Positions 25,575 through 34,838 of a stretch of DNA of 64,000 bases are shown one piece after another. A program made the translations under genes and the position numbers. The stretch is from positions 1 through 64,000 of the forward strand of contig CAZQJC010000347.1 in assembly GCA_964593795.1 (NCBI GenBank), written 5' to 3'. The notes under the pieces were generated by a model. That model was not told the origin of the DNA and made no database searches. It saw nothing but the letters and a program-made list of their open reading frames with translations. Each line of letters starts with the position of its first letter. Within the stretch, counting starts at the first letter, position 1. Source of the stretch: JAHFDS01 sp964593795 (GTDB lineage Bacteria; Myxococcota_A; Polyangia; JAHFDS01).

Positions 25575-27797
25575 GTGCGACACATGCGGCTACGCGCATC
25601 CGTCGATAGCGCCCTCCTTCCTTCAGAGCTGCAGGTCCACTCGCTCCGGGTGCGGGAGGCGCTGTCCGAGCCCTTCACCATCGAGGCCGAGCTCGACTGC
25701 GAGGACCCCGACGTCGATCTCGAGAAGCTCCTCGGCACGACGCTCGGCGTCCTTCTCGAGGACCTCGACGAGGGCGCCGACCCCCTCCGCTTCCACGGCA
25801 TCGTCGATGAGGCCGAGCACCTCGGCACCCGCGGCGGGGACAAGCAGGTCTACCGCGTCGTCGCGCGGCCTCGCCTGTGGGGCCTCGGCTACCGCGTGCG
25901 CTCCCGCCTCTTCCAGGGCAAGCAGGCGCCCGAGATCGTCAAGGCGGTGCTCGGCGAGGCGGGCCTCCCCGCCGACGCCTTCGACCTCGCCCAGGTCGGC
26001 GCCGGCTACGGCCCGCGCGAGGTCTGCGCCCAGTACGGCGAGAGCGACCTCGACTTCTGCAGCCGCTTGCTCGAGGACGAGGGCATCTTCTACTTCCACA
26101 AGCACGAGGCGCGAAAGCACGTGCTCGTGGTCGCCGACCAGGCGACGGCGTTCAAGCCGATCGACGGCGCGGCCACGCTCCGCTTCAAGAAGTGGCTCCA
26201 GGCCGACCGCGAGGGCGTCAGCGACCTCGTCTTCTCGACGCGCGTCCACCACGACTCCTTGACCGCCCGCGACTGGCGCGCCGACAACGCCGAGAAGCCC
26301 ATCGAGGCGGCCGACGAGCCCGAAGGCGCGACGGGGCTCGAGCGCTTCGACTACCCCGGGCGGTTCACCACGACCGGCGAGGGCGGGCCGCGCGTCGTGC
26401 GCGCGCTGCGGTCGCACGTGCAGCGGCGCTACGTGCTGACCGGCAGGACGCAGTGCCGGCGCTTCGCGCCCGGTCGCAAGGTGACCATCGCCGGAGCGAC
26501 CCCGTCGTTCGTGAACCAGGCCTACCTCATCACCGCGGTCGAGCACGACTTCACCGATCCGCCGGGCGACCAGGCGGGCCGCTACGAGGCGCGCTTCGAG
26601 GCCATCCCCGACGGTGAGTGGCGGCCCCCGCGGCGCACGCCCTGGCCGGTCGTCGAGGGCACCGACAGCGCGGTCGTGACCGGCCCGTCGGGCGAGGAGA
26701 TCCACGTCGACGCGATGGGGCGCATCAAGGTGCACTTCTACTGGGACCGCGAGAGCCCGGTGGACGACACCGCGTCGTTCTGGGTGCGCACGCAGCAGCA
26801 GAACACCACCGGCGCGATGATGCTGCCGCGCGTCGGCTGGGAGATGTCCGTCGGCTACATCCACGGCGACCCGGACCGGCCGATCGCGCTCGAGAAGGTC
26901 TACAACAAGGAGACGATGCCGCCGTACGGGCTGCCGGCCTCGATCGCGATGAGCGCGCTCCAGTCGTCCACCTCGCCCGGCGGCGCGGGCACCAACGAGG
27001 TCCGCCTCGACGACTCGAACGGCAGTATGTCGTTCTTCGTCCACGCGTCGAAGGACTTCGAGATGGACTGCGTCAACAACCACGACGAGCAGATCACCGT
27101 CGACTCGACCGAGGACGTGGGCCTGAAGATGACCGCCGAGGTGGTCACCGACGAGACCATCGTGATCGCGGGCAGCCAGAGCACGAGCGTCACGGGCGCG
27201 CGCACGGCGAACACGGGCGGCAGCAAGAGCGAGACGATCGGCGCGACCGACGACTGGGGCATCGGCAAGAACCTCGCGTACACGAACGAGGGCGCGCGCA
27301 CGGAGGACATCGGGGGCCTGCAGAACGTGCTCGCGAACAAGGTCGCCGAGACGTTCAACGCGAGCCTGTCGCGCACCGTCGGCGGGGTCTTCGCGATCAC
27401 GAGCGCGACGGCGATCACCGAGGCCGTCGCGGGCGGCAAGACCGAGCTCGTCGGCGGCGCGAAGATGTACCTCGTCAAGAAGGGCGTGACCGAGAACATC
27501 AGCGTGGCCAAGGCGCTGACGTGTGGCCTGCTCAAGGAGACGACGGGCGCGGACATCGGCGTCGAGGCCATGGGCGCGGTCGCGATCAACGTCGGCGGCA
27601 TGATCAACGAGAAGATCACGGGCAACTTCACCGTCGAGTCCAAGCGGGTGATGATCACCGCGGCGGGCGGCGCCACGCTCAAGGCGGGCGGCTCGACGCT
27701 CAAGCTGTCGGGCTCGAAGATCACCGTAGACTGCTCGTCGTTCGGCGGCTCGGGCGGCCCGCAGCTCGAGCTCAAGGGAAAGATCAACTACAAGTGA
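25575..27797 (+). CDS. vgrG: T6SS spike protein VgrG (TssI), first copy
   Basis: 740 residues from GTG 25575 (alternative ATG 25584). The N-terminal half is the gp27-like part: LHSLRVREALSEPFTIEAEL-type opening, QYGESDLDFCSRLLEDEGIFYFH, then FDYPGRF. The gp5-like OB domain carries VDAMGRIKVHFYWDRE near residue 378 and HGDPDRPIALEKVYN. The C-terminus is a repeating Thr/Ser/Gly-rich beta-helix (TETIGA, VGGAKMYL) ending in a short Gly-rich tip and LELKGKINYK. VgrG trimers form the membrane-puncturing tip and carry effectors. There is no extra toxin domain. It is followed after 10 bp by a second vgrG. Confidence 0.95.
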   Translation: MRHMRLRASVDSALLPSELQVHSLRVREALSEPFTIEAELDCEDPDVDLEKLLGTTLGVLLEDLDEGADPLRFHGIVDEAEHLGTRGGDKQVYRVVARPRLWGLGYRVRSRLFQGKQAPEIVKAVLGEAGLPADAFDLAQVGAGYGPREVCAQYGESDLDFCSRLLEDEGIFYFHKHEARKHVLVVADQATAFKPIDGAATLRFKKWLQADREGVSDLVFSTRVHHDSLTARDWRADNAEKPIEAADEPEGATGLERFDYPGRFTTTGEGGPRVVRALRSHVQRRYVLTGRTQCRRFAPGRKVTIAGATPSFVNQAYLITAVEHDFTDPPGDQAGRYEARFEAIPDGEWRPPRRTPWPVVEGTDSAVVTGPSGEEIHVDAMGRIKVHFYWDRESPVDDTASFWVRTQQQNTTGAMMLPRVGWEMSVGYIHGDPDRPIALEKVYNKETMPPYGLPASIAMSALQSSTSPGGAGTNEVRLDDSNGSMSFFVHASKDFEMDCVNNHDEQITVDSTEDVGLKMTAEVVTDETIVIAGSQSTSVTGARTANTGGSKSETIGATDDWGIGKNLAYTNEGARTEDIGGLQNVLANKVAETFNASLSRTVGGVFAITSATAITEAVAGGKTELVGGAKMYLVKKGVTENISVAKALTCGLLKETTGADIGVEAMGAVAINVGGMINEKITGNFTVESKRVMITAAGGATLKAGGSTLKLSGSKITVDCSSFGGSGGPQLELKGKINYK

Positions 27798-27807
27798 GGG
27801 TGGCGCC

Positions 27808-30015
27808 GTGGCCGATCGCGTCCTGACGTTTCGCATCACGCTGCCGGGCGTGGCGGCGTCCTCGCTGCGCGTGGTGGCCTTCACGTGCACCGAGCGGATC
27901 GGCGAGCCGTTCTCCGCGCGGATCGTCCTCGAGTCGCACGTGGCCGTCGACGGCACGAAGCTCCTCGGCAAGGACGCCTCGCTCAAGGTCGTGGCGACCG
28001 GAGGGCGGGCCGGCGACCTCGAGCGCGCGTGGCACGGCGTGGTCATGGGCGTCTCCGTCGAGGACATCCGCGAGGGCCAGTGGGAGGTCGAGATCGACCT
28101 CGGCGCGAAGCTGGCGCTGCTGGGCCTCGGCAGCGACCACCGCATCTTCACCAAGAAGAAGGTCCCCCAGATCATCGACGAGGTGCTCGAGAAGGCGGGG
28201 CTGCCGAAGACCGTGCAGCGCCTGGCGGACGCGCACGATCCGCCCGAGCGCCACCTCGTCCAGTACCGCGAGAGCGATCTCGAGTTCGTGCAGCGCCTCT
28301 GCGGCGAGGAGGGCCTGGGCCTGCTCGTCCACGACACGCCGGCCAAGGCGGAGCTCGAGCTCTTCGACGACTCGACCAAGCTGCCGCCGATCGAGGGCGA
28401 CGACACGCTGCTCGATCGCGACGCGAGCGCGGGGCGCGAGGACAGCGTGTTCGACGTCGCGATGCGGCGGCGGCTGGCCTCCGACCAGGTGATGCTGCGC
28501 GACTACGACCCCGAGCACCCCGCGGACGACCTGTCCGAGAAGGCGCAGGCGCCGAAGGCGACGGGCCGCGAGGTCTACGCGCACCCGGGGGGCTTTCGCG
28601 TGCACCCGCACGGCAAGCGGCTCGCGCAGCGGACGCTCGAGCGGCTCCGCACGCCGACGATCGCGCTCGAGGGGCGGAGCGACTGCCCGCGCCTGCACCC
28701 GGGGCGCACGTTCCACGTCGAGGCGCACCCGCGCCGCGAGGTCAACGGCTCGCACCTGCTCGTCGCGGTCGAGCACCGGGGCGAGGTCACGGCCGACGCG
28801 ATCACCTACGAGAACACGTTCGAGGCGCAGCCGGCCAAGCACCCGTGGCGGCCGCCGCGGCCGCGCGCGCCGTGGCCGAGCCTGCACAATGCGTTCGTCA
28901 CCGCGCCGGGCGGCCAGGAGCAGCACGCCGACGACCTCGGGCGGGTCAACGTCCGCTTCCCGTGGGACCGCTCGAACATCCGCGACGACAAGAGCTCGGG
29001 GCCGCTCCGCGTGGGGCAGCTGCCGCTCGGCGGCTCGATGGTGCTTCCGCGCGAGGGCTTCGAGGTGATGGTCGACTACGAGCTGGGCGACCTCGATCGG
29101 CCGCTCGTGACCGGGCACCTCTACAACGGCGAGCAGCGGGCGCCGTACGCGCTGCCGGGCGGCAACACGCGGAGCTCGGTGCAGTCGGCGACGCTGTCGG
29201 GGGGACCCGGCGCGAACGAGCTGCGCTTCGAGGACGCCTCGGGCGGCGAGGAGATCTTCATCAACGCCTCGAAGGACTACACGATCTCGGTCGAGAACGA
29301 GGCCAAGATCCAGATCGGCAACCAGGAGACGGTGCAGGTCGGCTCGAACAACACGCTGTCGGTGGGCACCGACTACGGCGCCAAGGTCGGCGGGGCGCGC
29401 TCGCTGACGTGCGCGTCGCAGAGCGTCAACGTGCAGGGCGCGTTCTCGGAGGGCGTCGGCGGGAGCCTGACGACCTCGATCGGCGGCGCGCGCATGGTCA
29501 AGGCGGGCGGCGACTTCGCCGAGACGTGCAAGAGCACGCTCGATCGCACCGTCGGCGGCCTGCAGTCGGTGACCGCCATCGCGGGCTACCAGCGCAAGGT
29601 CAAGACGAGCTCCACGGTGTCGGTCGGCGGCGCGATGGTCGAGACCGCGGGCGGCTCGAAGGGCACGCAGATCGGCGGCAGCTACACCGAGACCATCGGC
29701 GCGGTGAAGATGATCAAGGCCAAGATGATGCAGGTCTCGTGCGGCGCGGCGTACGCGCTGACGTGCGCGTCGCAGACCGTCAAGTGCGGCGGCGGGCGCA
29801 TCGACAAGGCCAAGGGCGCGGTGGCCGTGACGGCGGGCGGGCCGATGAAGGTCAAGGCGGCGAGCATCGCCATCAGCGCGACGTCGAAGCTGGTCCTGCG
29901 CGGGGGGAGCTGCACCATCGAGCTCTCGAGCGACGGCAGCGTGAAGATCTCGGCGCCGAACGTGACGGTCAAGGGCGTCAAGGACCTCACGCAGGTCAAC
30001 CACTCGTCGAACTGA
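27808..30015 (+). CDS. vgrG: T6SS spike protein VgrG (TssI), second copy
   Basis: 735 residues from GTG 27808. Family landmarks: FTCTERIGEPFSARIVLES, QYRESDLEFVQRLCGEEGLGLLVHD, OB-domain DDLGRVNVRFPWDRS near 375, GDLDRPLVTGHLYNGEQRAPY, and a long beta-helix with repeats such as VGGARSLTCASQSVNVQGA. The Cys-rich CASQ repeats are not in the other two copies. The OB loop departs from the usual GRIKVxFxWD. Sequence divergence from its neighbours suggests each VgrG delivers a different cargo or forms heterotrimers, which is inference. Confidence 0.93.
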   Translation: MADRVLTFRITLPGVAASSLRVVAFTCTERIGEPFSARIVLESHVAVDGTKLLGKDASLKVVATGGRAGDLERAWHGVVMGVSVEDIREGQWEVEIDLGAKLALLGLGSDHRIFTKKKVPQIIDEVLEKAGLPKTVQRLADAHDPPERHLVQYRESDLEFVQRLCGEEGLGLLVHDTPAKAELELFDDSTKLPPIEGDDTLLDRDASAGREDSVFDVAMRRRLASDQVMLRDYDPEHPADDLSEKAQAPKATGREVYAHPGGFRVHPHGKRLAQRTLERLRTPTIALEGRSDCPRLHPGRTFHVEAHPRREVNGSHLLVAVEHRGEVTADAITYENTFEAQPAKHPWRPPRPRAPWPSLHNAFVTAPGGQEQHADDLGRVNVRFPWDRSNIRDDKSSGPLRVGQLPLGGSMVLPREGFEVMVDYELGDLDRPLVTGHLYNGEQRAPYALPGGNTRSSVQSATLSGGPGANELRFEDASGGEEIFINASKDYTISVENEAKIQIGNQETVQVGSNNTLSVGTDYGAKVGGARSLTCASQSVNVQGAFSEGVGGSLTTSIGGARMVKAGGDFAETCKSTLDRTVGGLQSVTAIAGYQRKVKTSSTVSVGGAMVETAGGSKGTQIGGSYTETIGAVKMIKAKMMQVSCGAAYALTCASQTVKCGGGRIDKAKGAVAVTAGGPMKVKAASIAISATSKLVLRGGSCTIELSSDGSVKISAPNVTVKGVKDLTQVNHSSN

Positions 30016-30016
30016 C

Positions 30017-32728
30017 ATGGCCGATCGTCTCGTCGCCAGCGCGTTCTTTGCCGGTCACGGCGCGGACGTCCACGTCCAGGCCCTGCGCGGCCGCGAGGAG
30101 GTCTCGCGCGCGTTCCGCTACGAGCTCGACTTCGTCGCCGACGAGGTGGTGCTCGACGAGGCGCGCCTCGCGCGCATCGAGATCGTGCTCGAGGACCAGC
30201 TCGGCCAGCACCGGTTCATCGACGGCGCGATCTCCGAGATCGCCGTGGTCGCGACGGAGGAGGGGCGCGCGCGCTATCGCGCGGTGATCGTGCCCAAGCC
30301 CTACCTGCTGGCCTTCCGGCGCGGGTTCCGCATCTACCAGGACCTCGACGTCGTCGCGATCTGCAAGAAGGTGTTCGACGGCGTGGGCCTCGACGTCGCG
30401 CTCTTCGACTGGTCGGGCGTCAAGGGGACGTACCCGACGCGCGAGTACTGCGTGCAGTACGACGAGTCGGAGTGGGACTTCGTCTGCCGGTTGCTCGAGG
30501 AGGAGGGCATCTGGTTCGGCTGGACGCACTCGGCGAGCGGCCACGTGATGACGTTCGGCGACGGCAGCGCCGAGGCGCCGAAGCTGCCGGGCGATCCGCT
30601 GCCGTACCGGCACGACGCGGATCTGCACGGCGAGGCGGTGCGCCTCTGGGGCATGGAGGCGAGGGCGCGCCAGCGCGTCGCCAAGGTCACGCTGCGCGAC
30701 TACGACTTCAAGCGCCCGTCGAACGAGACGCAGATGGAGCAGACCAAGGCCGCGAGCGACGCCGCCGTGCGCGAGCGCTACGAGTGGCCCGGCGGCTACG
30801 TCGAGCCGGCCGAGGGCAAGCGCCTCGCGGCGGTGCGCCTCGAGGAGGAGCGCGCGCCGCGTCAGACCGTGCGCGCGCTGTCGAACGCGATCCGGCTGCA
30901 GACGGGCAAGCTGGTCAAGGTCGAGGGGCATCCGAAGCTCGACGGCGAGTACTTCGTGGTCGCGATCGACCTCGGCGTGCGGCTCGAGGAGGAGACCGCC
31001 GAGGGGCCGCTCGTCGACGCCGGCCCGCAGCGTCAGGAGGTCAGCGTCGTGCTCCTGCCGAAGGCGGTGCCGTTCCGGCCGGCGCGCACCACGAGGAAGC
31101 CCCGCGCGCGCGGGCTCGAGACGGTGCGCGTCGTCGGCCCCGCGGGCCAGGAGATCCACTGCGACGAGCACGGCCGCATCAAGGTGCAGTTCCACTGGGA
31201 CCGTGACGGCAAGGTGGACGAGCACAGCTCGGTGTGGCTGCGCGTCCGGCAGGGGCACACCACCGGCTCGGTGCTGATCCCGCGCATCGGCTGGGAGGTG
31301 ATCGTCCAGTTCCTCGACGGCGATCCCGATCGTCCGGTGTGTCTCGGGCGCGTGTGGAACGGCATGTTCCCTCCGCCCTACAACCTGCCCGGTGAGAAGA
31401 CCGTGTCGGGCCACATGTCGCACTCGTCGCCGGGCAGCGCCGGCAAGAACGAGGTGCGCATGAACGACTCGGCGGGCAGCCAGGTCGTCGTCATCCACGG
31501 GCAGAAGGACATCCTCGTCAAGGCGGCCAACAACAAGCTCGAGCAGATCAAGAAGAACCTGTCGCGCACGGTCGGGGCGACGCGCAGCGTCGACGTCGGC
31601 GGCAGCGAGAAGATCGCGGTCAAGGGCAGCTCGAGCGAGTCGGTCACGGGCGGGCAGACGCTCACCGTCGCGGGCTCGCGCACCGTCAAGGTCACCGAGA
31701 GCGCGGCCGTCGAGGTGACGGGCGCCATCTCGCGGACCGTCGGCGGGATCGAGCACATGCAGGTCGGCAACCCGGCCACCGCGGTGCTCGAGGTGATCAG
31801 GAGCGCGGCCGTCTCCGCGGCGGCCGGCGTGGCCGCGCAGGCGGCGGGGCGCGCGCAGGCGGCGCTCCTCGGGCCGATCGCGCCGGCCCTCGAGGCGGCG
31901 CGCGGCGCGATCGGGACCGCGCGGCAGCTCGCGGGGCCCGCGCAGGGGCTGCTCGGTCAGGGCAACCCCGGGGCAGCGCTGTTCGGCGCGCGGCTCGGCG
32001 CGCTCGCCGAGGCGGCCCAGCAAGGCGACGGCGCGGCGATGGCCGGCGGCCTCGCGCAGGCCGCGATGTCGGGGGCGCTCTCTCCCGGGGCTGCGCCCGC
32101 GGGGGCGGCGGCCGGTGGCGCGGCGGGCGCTGGTGCGGGTGGCGGTGGTGGCGGTGGTGGCGGCGGTGGCGGCGGTGGCGGCGGTGGCGGAGGTGGTGGC
32201 GGAGGTGGTGGTGGCGCCGCGGCGGCCGGGGAGGGCACCTGGGGCACGACCATCGAGGGCGCGGTGACCGAGAGCATCGGGGGCCTGGCCGCGATCAGCT
32301 CCGCGTACGGCGTGTCGTTCGCGATCGGCGGCAGCTCGACCGAGCGCGTGGGCGCGGCGCGCATCGCGCTCATCAAGGGCGGCATCTCGGAGTCGGTGGG
32401 CGGGTCGAAGGCGGAGACCGTCGGCGCGGCCTACATCCTCAAGCTCGGCCAGGGCCTCGCGATCGACGCCAAGGCGGCCGTCGCGATGAACGTCGCGGGC
32501 GCGCAGAAGCAGACGATCTCGAAGGACCACGGCATCTCGTCGAAGGCCGCCGTGGCGATCACGGCGGCGTCGCTCAAGATGAACGGCAACGAGAAGATCA
32601 CGCTGACCTGCGGCCAGGCGTCGGTGACGATCGACTCGAGCGGCGTCGCCATCAAGGGCCTCAAGGTGACGGTCGAGGGCACGAGCGAGCTCAAGCTCGC
32701 ACCCGCCGCGATCAAACCGGGCATGTGA
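30017..32728 (+). CDS. vgrG: T6SS spike protein VgrG (TssI), third copy with poly-Gly insert
   Basis: 903 residues; the ATG lies one base after the previous stop. QYDESEWDFVCRLLEEEGIWFGW and DEHGRIKVQFHWDRDGKVDEHSSVWLRV (near residue 382) are textbook VgrG. The beta-helix is interrupted after about residue 590 by an Ala-rich, helix-prone segment of about 115 residues (LEVIRSAAVSAAAGVAAQAAG onward) and then 26 consecutive Gly (708-733), after which the beta-helix resumes (IEGAVTESIGGLAAIS). The insert could be a flexible arm or a docking site for the cargo encoded next. It is about 165 residues longer than the other copies. Confidence 0.95.
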   Translation: MADRLVASAFFAGHGADVHVQALRGREEVSRAFRYELDFVADEVVLDEARLARIEIVLEDQLGQHRFIDGAISEIAVVATEEGRARYRAVIVPKPYLLAFRRGFRIYQDLDVVAICKKVFDGVGLDVALFDWSGVKGTYPTREYCVQYDESEWDFVCRLLEEEGIWFGWTHSASGHVMTFGDGSAEAPKLPGDPLPYRHDADLHGEAVRLWGMEARARQRVAKVTLRDYDFKRPSNETQMEQTKAASDAAVRERYEWPGGYVEPAEGKRLAAVRLEEERAPRQTVRALSNAIRLQTGKLVKVEGHPKLDGEYFVVAIDLGVRLEEETAEGPLVDAGPQRQEVSVVLLPKAVPFRPARTTRKPRARGLETVRVVGPAGQEIHCDEHGRIKVQFHWDRDGKVDEHSSVWLRVRQGHTTGSVLIPRIGWEVIVQFLDGDPDRPVCLGRVWNGMFPPPYNLPGEKTVSGHMSHSSPGSAGKNEVRMNDSAGSQVVVIHGQKDILVKAANNKLEQIKKNLSRTVGATRSVDVGGSEKIAVKGSSSESVTGGQTLTVAGSRTVKVTESAAVEVTGAISRTVGGIEHMQVGNPATAVLEVIRSAAVSAAAGVAAQAAGRAQAALLGPIAPALEAARGAIGTARQLAGPAQGLLGQGNPGAALFGARLGALAEAAQQGDGAAMAGGLAQAAMSGALSPGAAPAGAAAGGAAGAGAGGGGGGGGGGGGGGGGGGGGGGGGGGAAAAGEGTWGTTIEGAVTESIGGLAAISSAYGVSFAIGGSSTERVGAARIALIKGGISESVGGSKAETVGAAYILKLGQGLAIDAKAAVAMNVAGAQKQTISKDHGISSKAAVAITAASLKMNGNEKITLTCGQASVTIDSSGVAIKGLKVTVEGTSELKLAPAAIKPGM
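32138..32215 (+). repeat. 26-codon glycine homopolymer in VgrG
   Basis: Uninterrupted GGT/GGC/GGA codons. Codon choice follows an irregular GGC-GGT pattern, so slippage in units of three is likely. Confidence 0.97.
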
Positions 32729-32732
32729 TCCC

Positions 32733-33899
32733 GTGTCCGCCGCCCCGACTCCAGCGCCGCACGTCCCCGTCAACTACCTCAAGGCGGGCGGCGCGGGCAT
32801 GTTCTCCGCGCGCTGCGTGGAGCTGCTCGCCAAGGCCGGTTACACGCCCGAGATGTTCGGGACGTACGACCACGTCGCCAAGCTCAACCGCGCCGCGCGC
32901 GACAACGTGGCCGCGCATGACGCCTGGGTCGCCGGCGGCCGGCAGGGGCCTGAGCCCGCGTGCACGGATCAGGACCGCTTCCTCGCCGGCTGCCAGTCCG
33001 GTCACCTCACGCAGAACGCGTGCTTCCAGACCGGGCGCGACGATCCCTGCTCGAACGTCGGCACGCCGCCCATCCCCTACGACTGCGGCATGGCCCCGTG
33101 CATGCCGCAATGGGGCGGCGCTTCGCAGCATGGCAGCGACCACTACCTCGTGTCGCGACACGAGGAGACGTCGGGGGCTGCGGCCGGCCCTCGCGGCGCC
33201 CCCTATCCTGGCTCGCAGATCGACGCGCACTCGGACGATCGCGCGCGGCAGCTCATGCAGAGCCACTCGAGCGCGAACGCGTCGCAGGCGCAGCTCAACC
33301 AGATCCGGATGGGGAGCGACCGGCGGACGCAGGCGACCGCCACGGCGGCCGAGGCGCGAGACGCGCGGCACGCGAGCGCCACCGAGATCACGGCGGGTGC
33401 GGCGCAGGGGCAGACGCCCTCGTCCCCGTCGACCCCGGGCCTGACCGAGGCCGAGGCGAACGAGCTCGCGGAGTGCATCAACAACTTCCGCAAGGCCGCG
33501 ATGGCCGAGATGCGCAAGGCGATCTGCAGCCAGGAGGGCATCGCGGAGAACGAGCGGCAGCACGCCGCGAACTCGGCGCCGAACCCGCCGCCGAACGGGC
33601 CGAGCCGCATCCAGGCTGCGCAGCAGCGCGAGGCCGACGCCCAGGCTGCGCTCGCGAACCAGCAGGTGTCGCGTCCCATGACCGACGCCCAGCGCGACGA
33701 GCGCGCGCGCCTGCGCAGCGAGGTCGAGAACTCGCGCCGTGCGCGCGTCACGGCGACGGCGCCCGGATGCCTCGCGGCCGCCGGCCGCGCCAACCAGGGG
33801 ATCGACCCGAACGTGACCCCGAACGGCGTCGTGCCCGAGAACGCCAGGGACCGTGGGCTGGCGATTGGGTCGGAGGCCGATACGGCTACGGAGTTCTAA
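32733..33899 (+). CDS. Cys-rich hypothetical protein, candidate T6SS cargo
   Basis: 388 residues from GTG 32733, five bases after the vgrG stop. No family recognised. Residues 70-145 are dense in Cys and His: Cys at 77, 87, 97, 106, 118 and 123 and His at 91, 133, 137 and 143, around HLTQNACF, PPIPYDCGMAPCMPQWGG and GSDHYLVSRHEE. Such a set could hold a metal or disulfides and is reminiscent of compact nuclease-type toxin domains, but I cannot assign it. Residues 150-388 are polar, Ala/Gln/Arg-rich and helical (AEANELAECINNFRKAAMAE), perhaps the part that docks on VgrG. There is no signal peptide. Position right after vgrG and before a possible immunity gene suggests an effector. Confidence 0.65.
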   Translation: MSAAPTPAPHVPVNYLKAGGAGMFSARCVELLAKAGYTPEMFGTYDHVAKLNRAARDNVAAHDAWVAGGRQGPEPACTDQDRFLAGCQSGHLTQNACFQTGRDDPCSNVGTPPIPYDCGMAPCMPQWGGASQHGSDHYLVSRHEETSGAAAGPRGAPYPGSQIDAHSDDRARQLMQSHSSANASQAQLNQIRMGSDRRTQATATAAEARDARHASATEITAGAAQGQTPSSPSTPGLTEAEANELAECINNFRKAAMAEMRKAICSQEGIAENERQHAANSAPNPPPNGPSRIQAAQQREADAQAALANQQVSRPMTDAQRDERARLRSEVENSRRARVTATAPGCLAAAGRANQGIDPNVTPNGVVPENARDRGLAIGSEADTATEF

Positions 33900-33917
33900 C
33901 GAGTACGAGGAGAGACA

Positions 33918-34826
33918 ATGCCGATTGCAGCCGATTTCAGTGCCGTCAGTGGCCTGTCAAGCCGGGCCGCCTGCATGATCACGCTTCGCTTCGACGCCGA
34001 CGTGGGCTTTCGGCCGAGCGAACACGAGAGCTTCGTGTGTCAGAAGTACGATGGCTCCACGTACACGAGGTACGGTGGCTCGGGCTGGTACACCGACTGC
34101 TGGTACTCGCCGACGCACAAGGTGTGGGTCGTCGATTCACGCGGCGAGATGCTGTACTTCGACGACTTCCGGAATACGCAGGGCGCGCCGCAGGTCAGCT
34201 CTCTCGACGCCTCGCTCATGGGCATCTGGGGCGTCGATGACGACTACATCTTCACCTGGGGCGACACGCCGACCGGCGGGCGGATGTTCCTGTTCCAGCA
34301 GGGCGCGTGGCGCGAGATCGCGTCGCCCGGCAAGGGCGTGCTCGCCCTTCACGGCCTGTCTCGTGATCTCGTCTATGCGGTGGGAGTTGGAGGGCTCATC
34401 TCCAAATGGGACGGCACGCGCTGGGTCCCACAGAGCTCGCCCACAGCGACGAACCTGTCCTCGGTGTTCGTCGTGAGCCCCGACGAGATGTACGCGGTCG
34501 GACCTGGCCGCCGCTTCCTGGAAGGCTCTGTGCACGGCTGGGTGGAAGCGATCGAGGCGAGCGTTCCGCTGTCGGCCGTGGTCAAGTGGAAGGACGAGAT
34601 CTACGTGGGTGCGGGCCCGGCCGGCACGTTCAAGCGTCAGGGACCGCAGCTGGTCGACTGGAAGCCGAAGATCGCGGCCACGAGGATCGACGCGCGCCAG
34701 GGGTTCGTCGCTTCGGCCATCAAGCACCTCATTTGCTCCGACGACGGGCAGAAGTTCACGGGCGTGGCTGACGAGCCTCAGATCCTTCGCATCCTCGAAT
34801 CGCGCATCCCGGCCTGGCTGAAGTAG
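33918..34826 (+). CDS. Predicted beta-propeller protein in T6SS island
   Basis: 302 residues; AGGAGAG lies eight bases before the ATG. No signal peptide. Repeated strand-turn units (GSGWYTDCWYSPTHKVWVVDSRG, LMGIWGVDDDYIFTWGD, VLALHGLSRDLVYAVGVGGLISKWDGTRW, SSVFVVSPDEMYAVG) point to a beta-propeller of the YCF48/Kelch-like kind. Codon third positions include more A/T than neighbouring genes, hinting at acquisition. Sitting directly after the candidate cargo, it could be its immunity protein or an adaptor. Function is not established. Confidence 0.65.
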   Translation: MPIAADFSAVSGLSSRAACMITLRFDADVGFRPSEHESFVCQKYDGSTYTRYGGSGWYTDCWYSPTHKVWVVDSRGEMLYFDDFRNTQGAPQVSSLDASLMGIWGVDDDYIFTWGDTPTGGRMFLFQQGAWREIASPGKGVLALHGLSRDLVYAVGVGGLISKWDGTRWVPQSSPTATNLSSVFVVSPDEMYAVGPGRRFLEGSVHGWVEAIEASVPLSAVVKWKDEIYVGAGPAGTFKRQGPQLVDWKPKIAATRIDARQGFVASAIKHLICSDDGQKFTGVADEPQILRILESRIPAWLK

Positions 34827-34838
34827 GGACCCTGACGA

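Noticed and set aside
31957..32385. Minus-strand frame encoding a long poly-proline protein
   Set aside because: It is the reverse of the poly-Gly tract in VgrG and has no other support.
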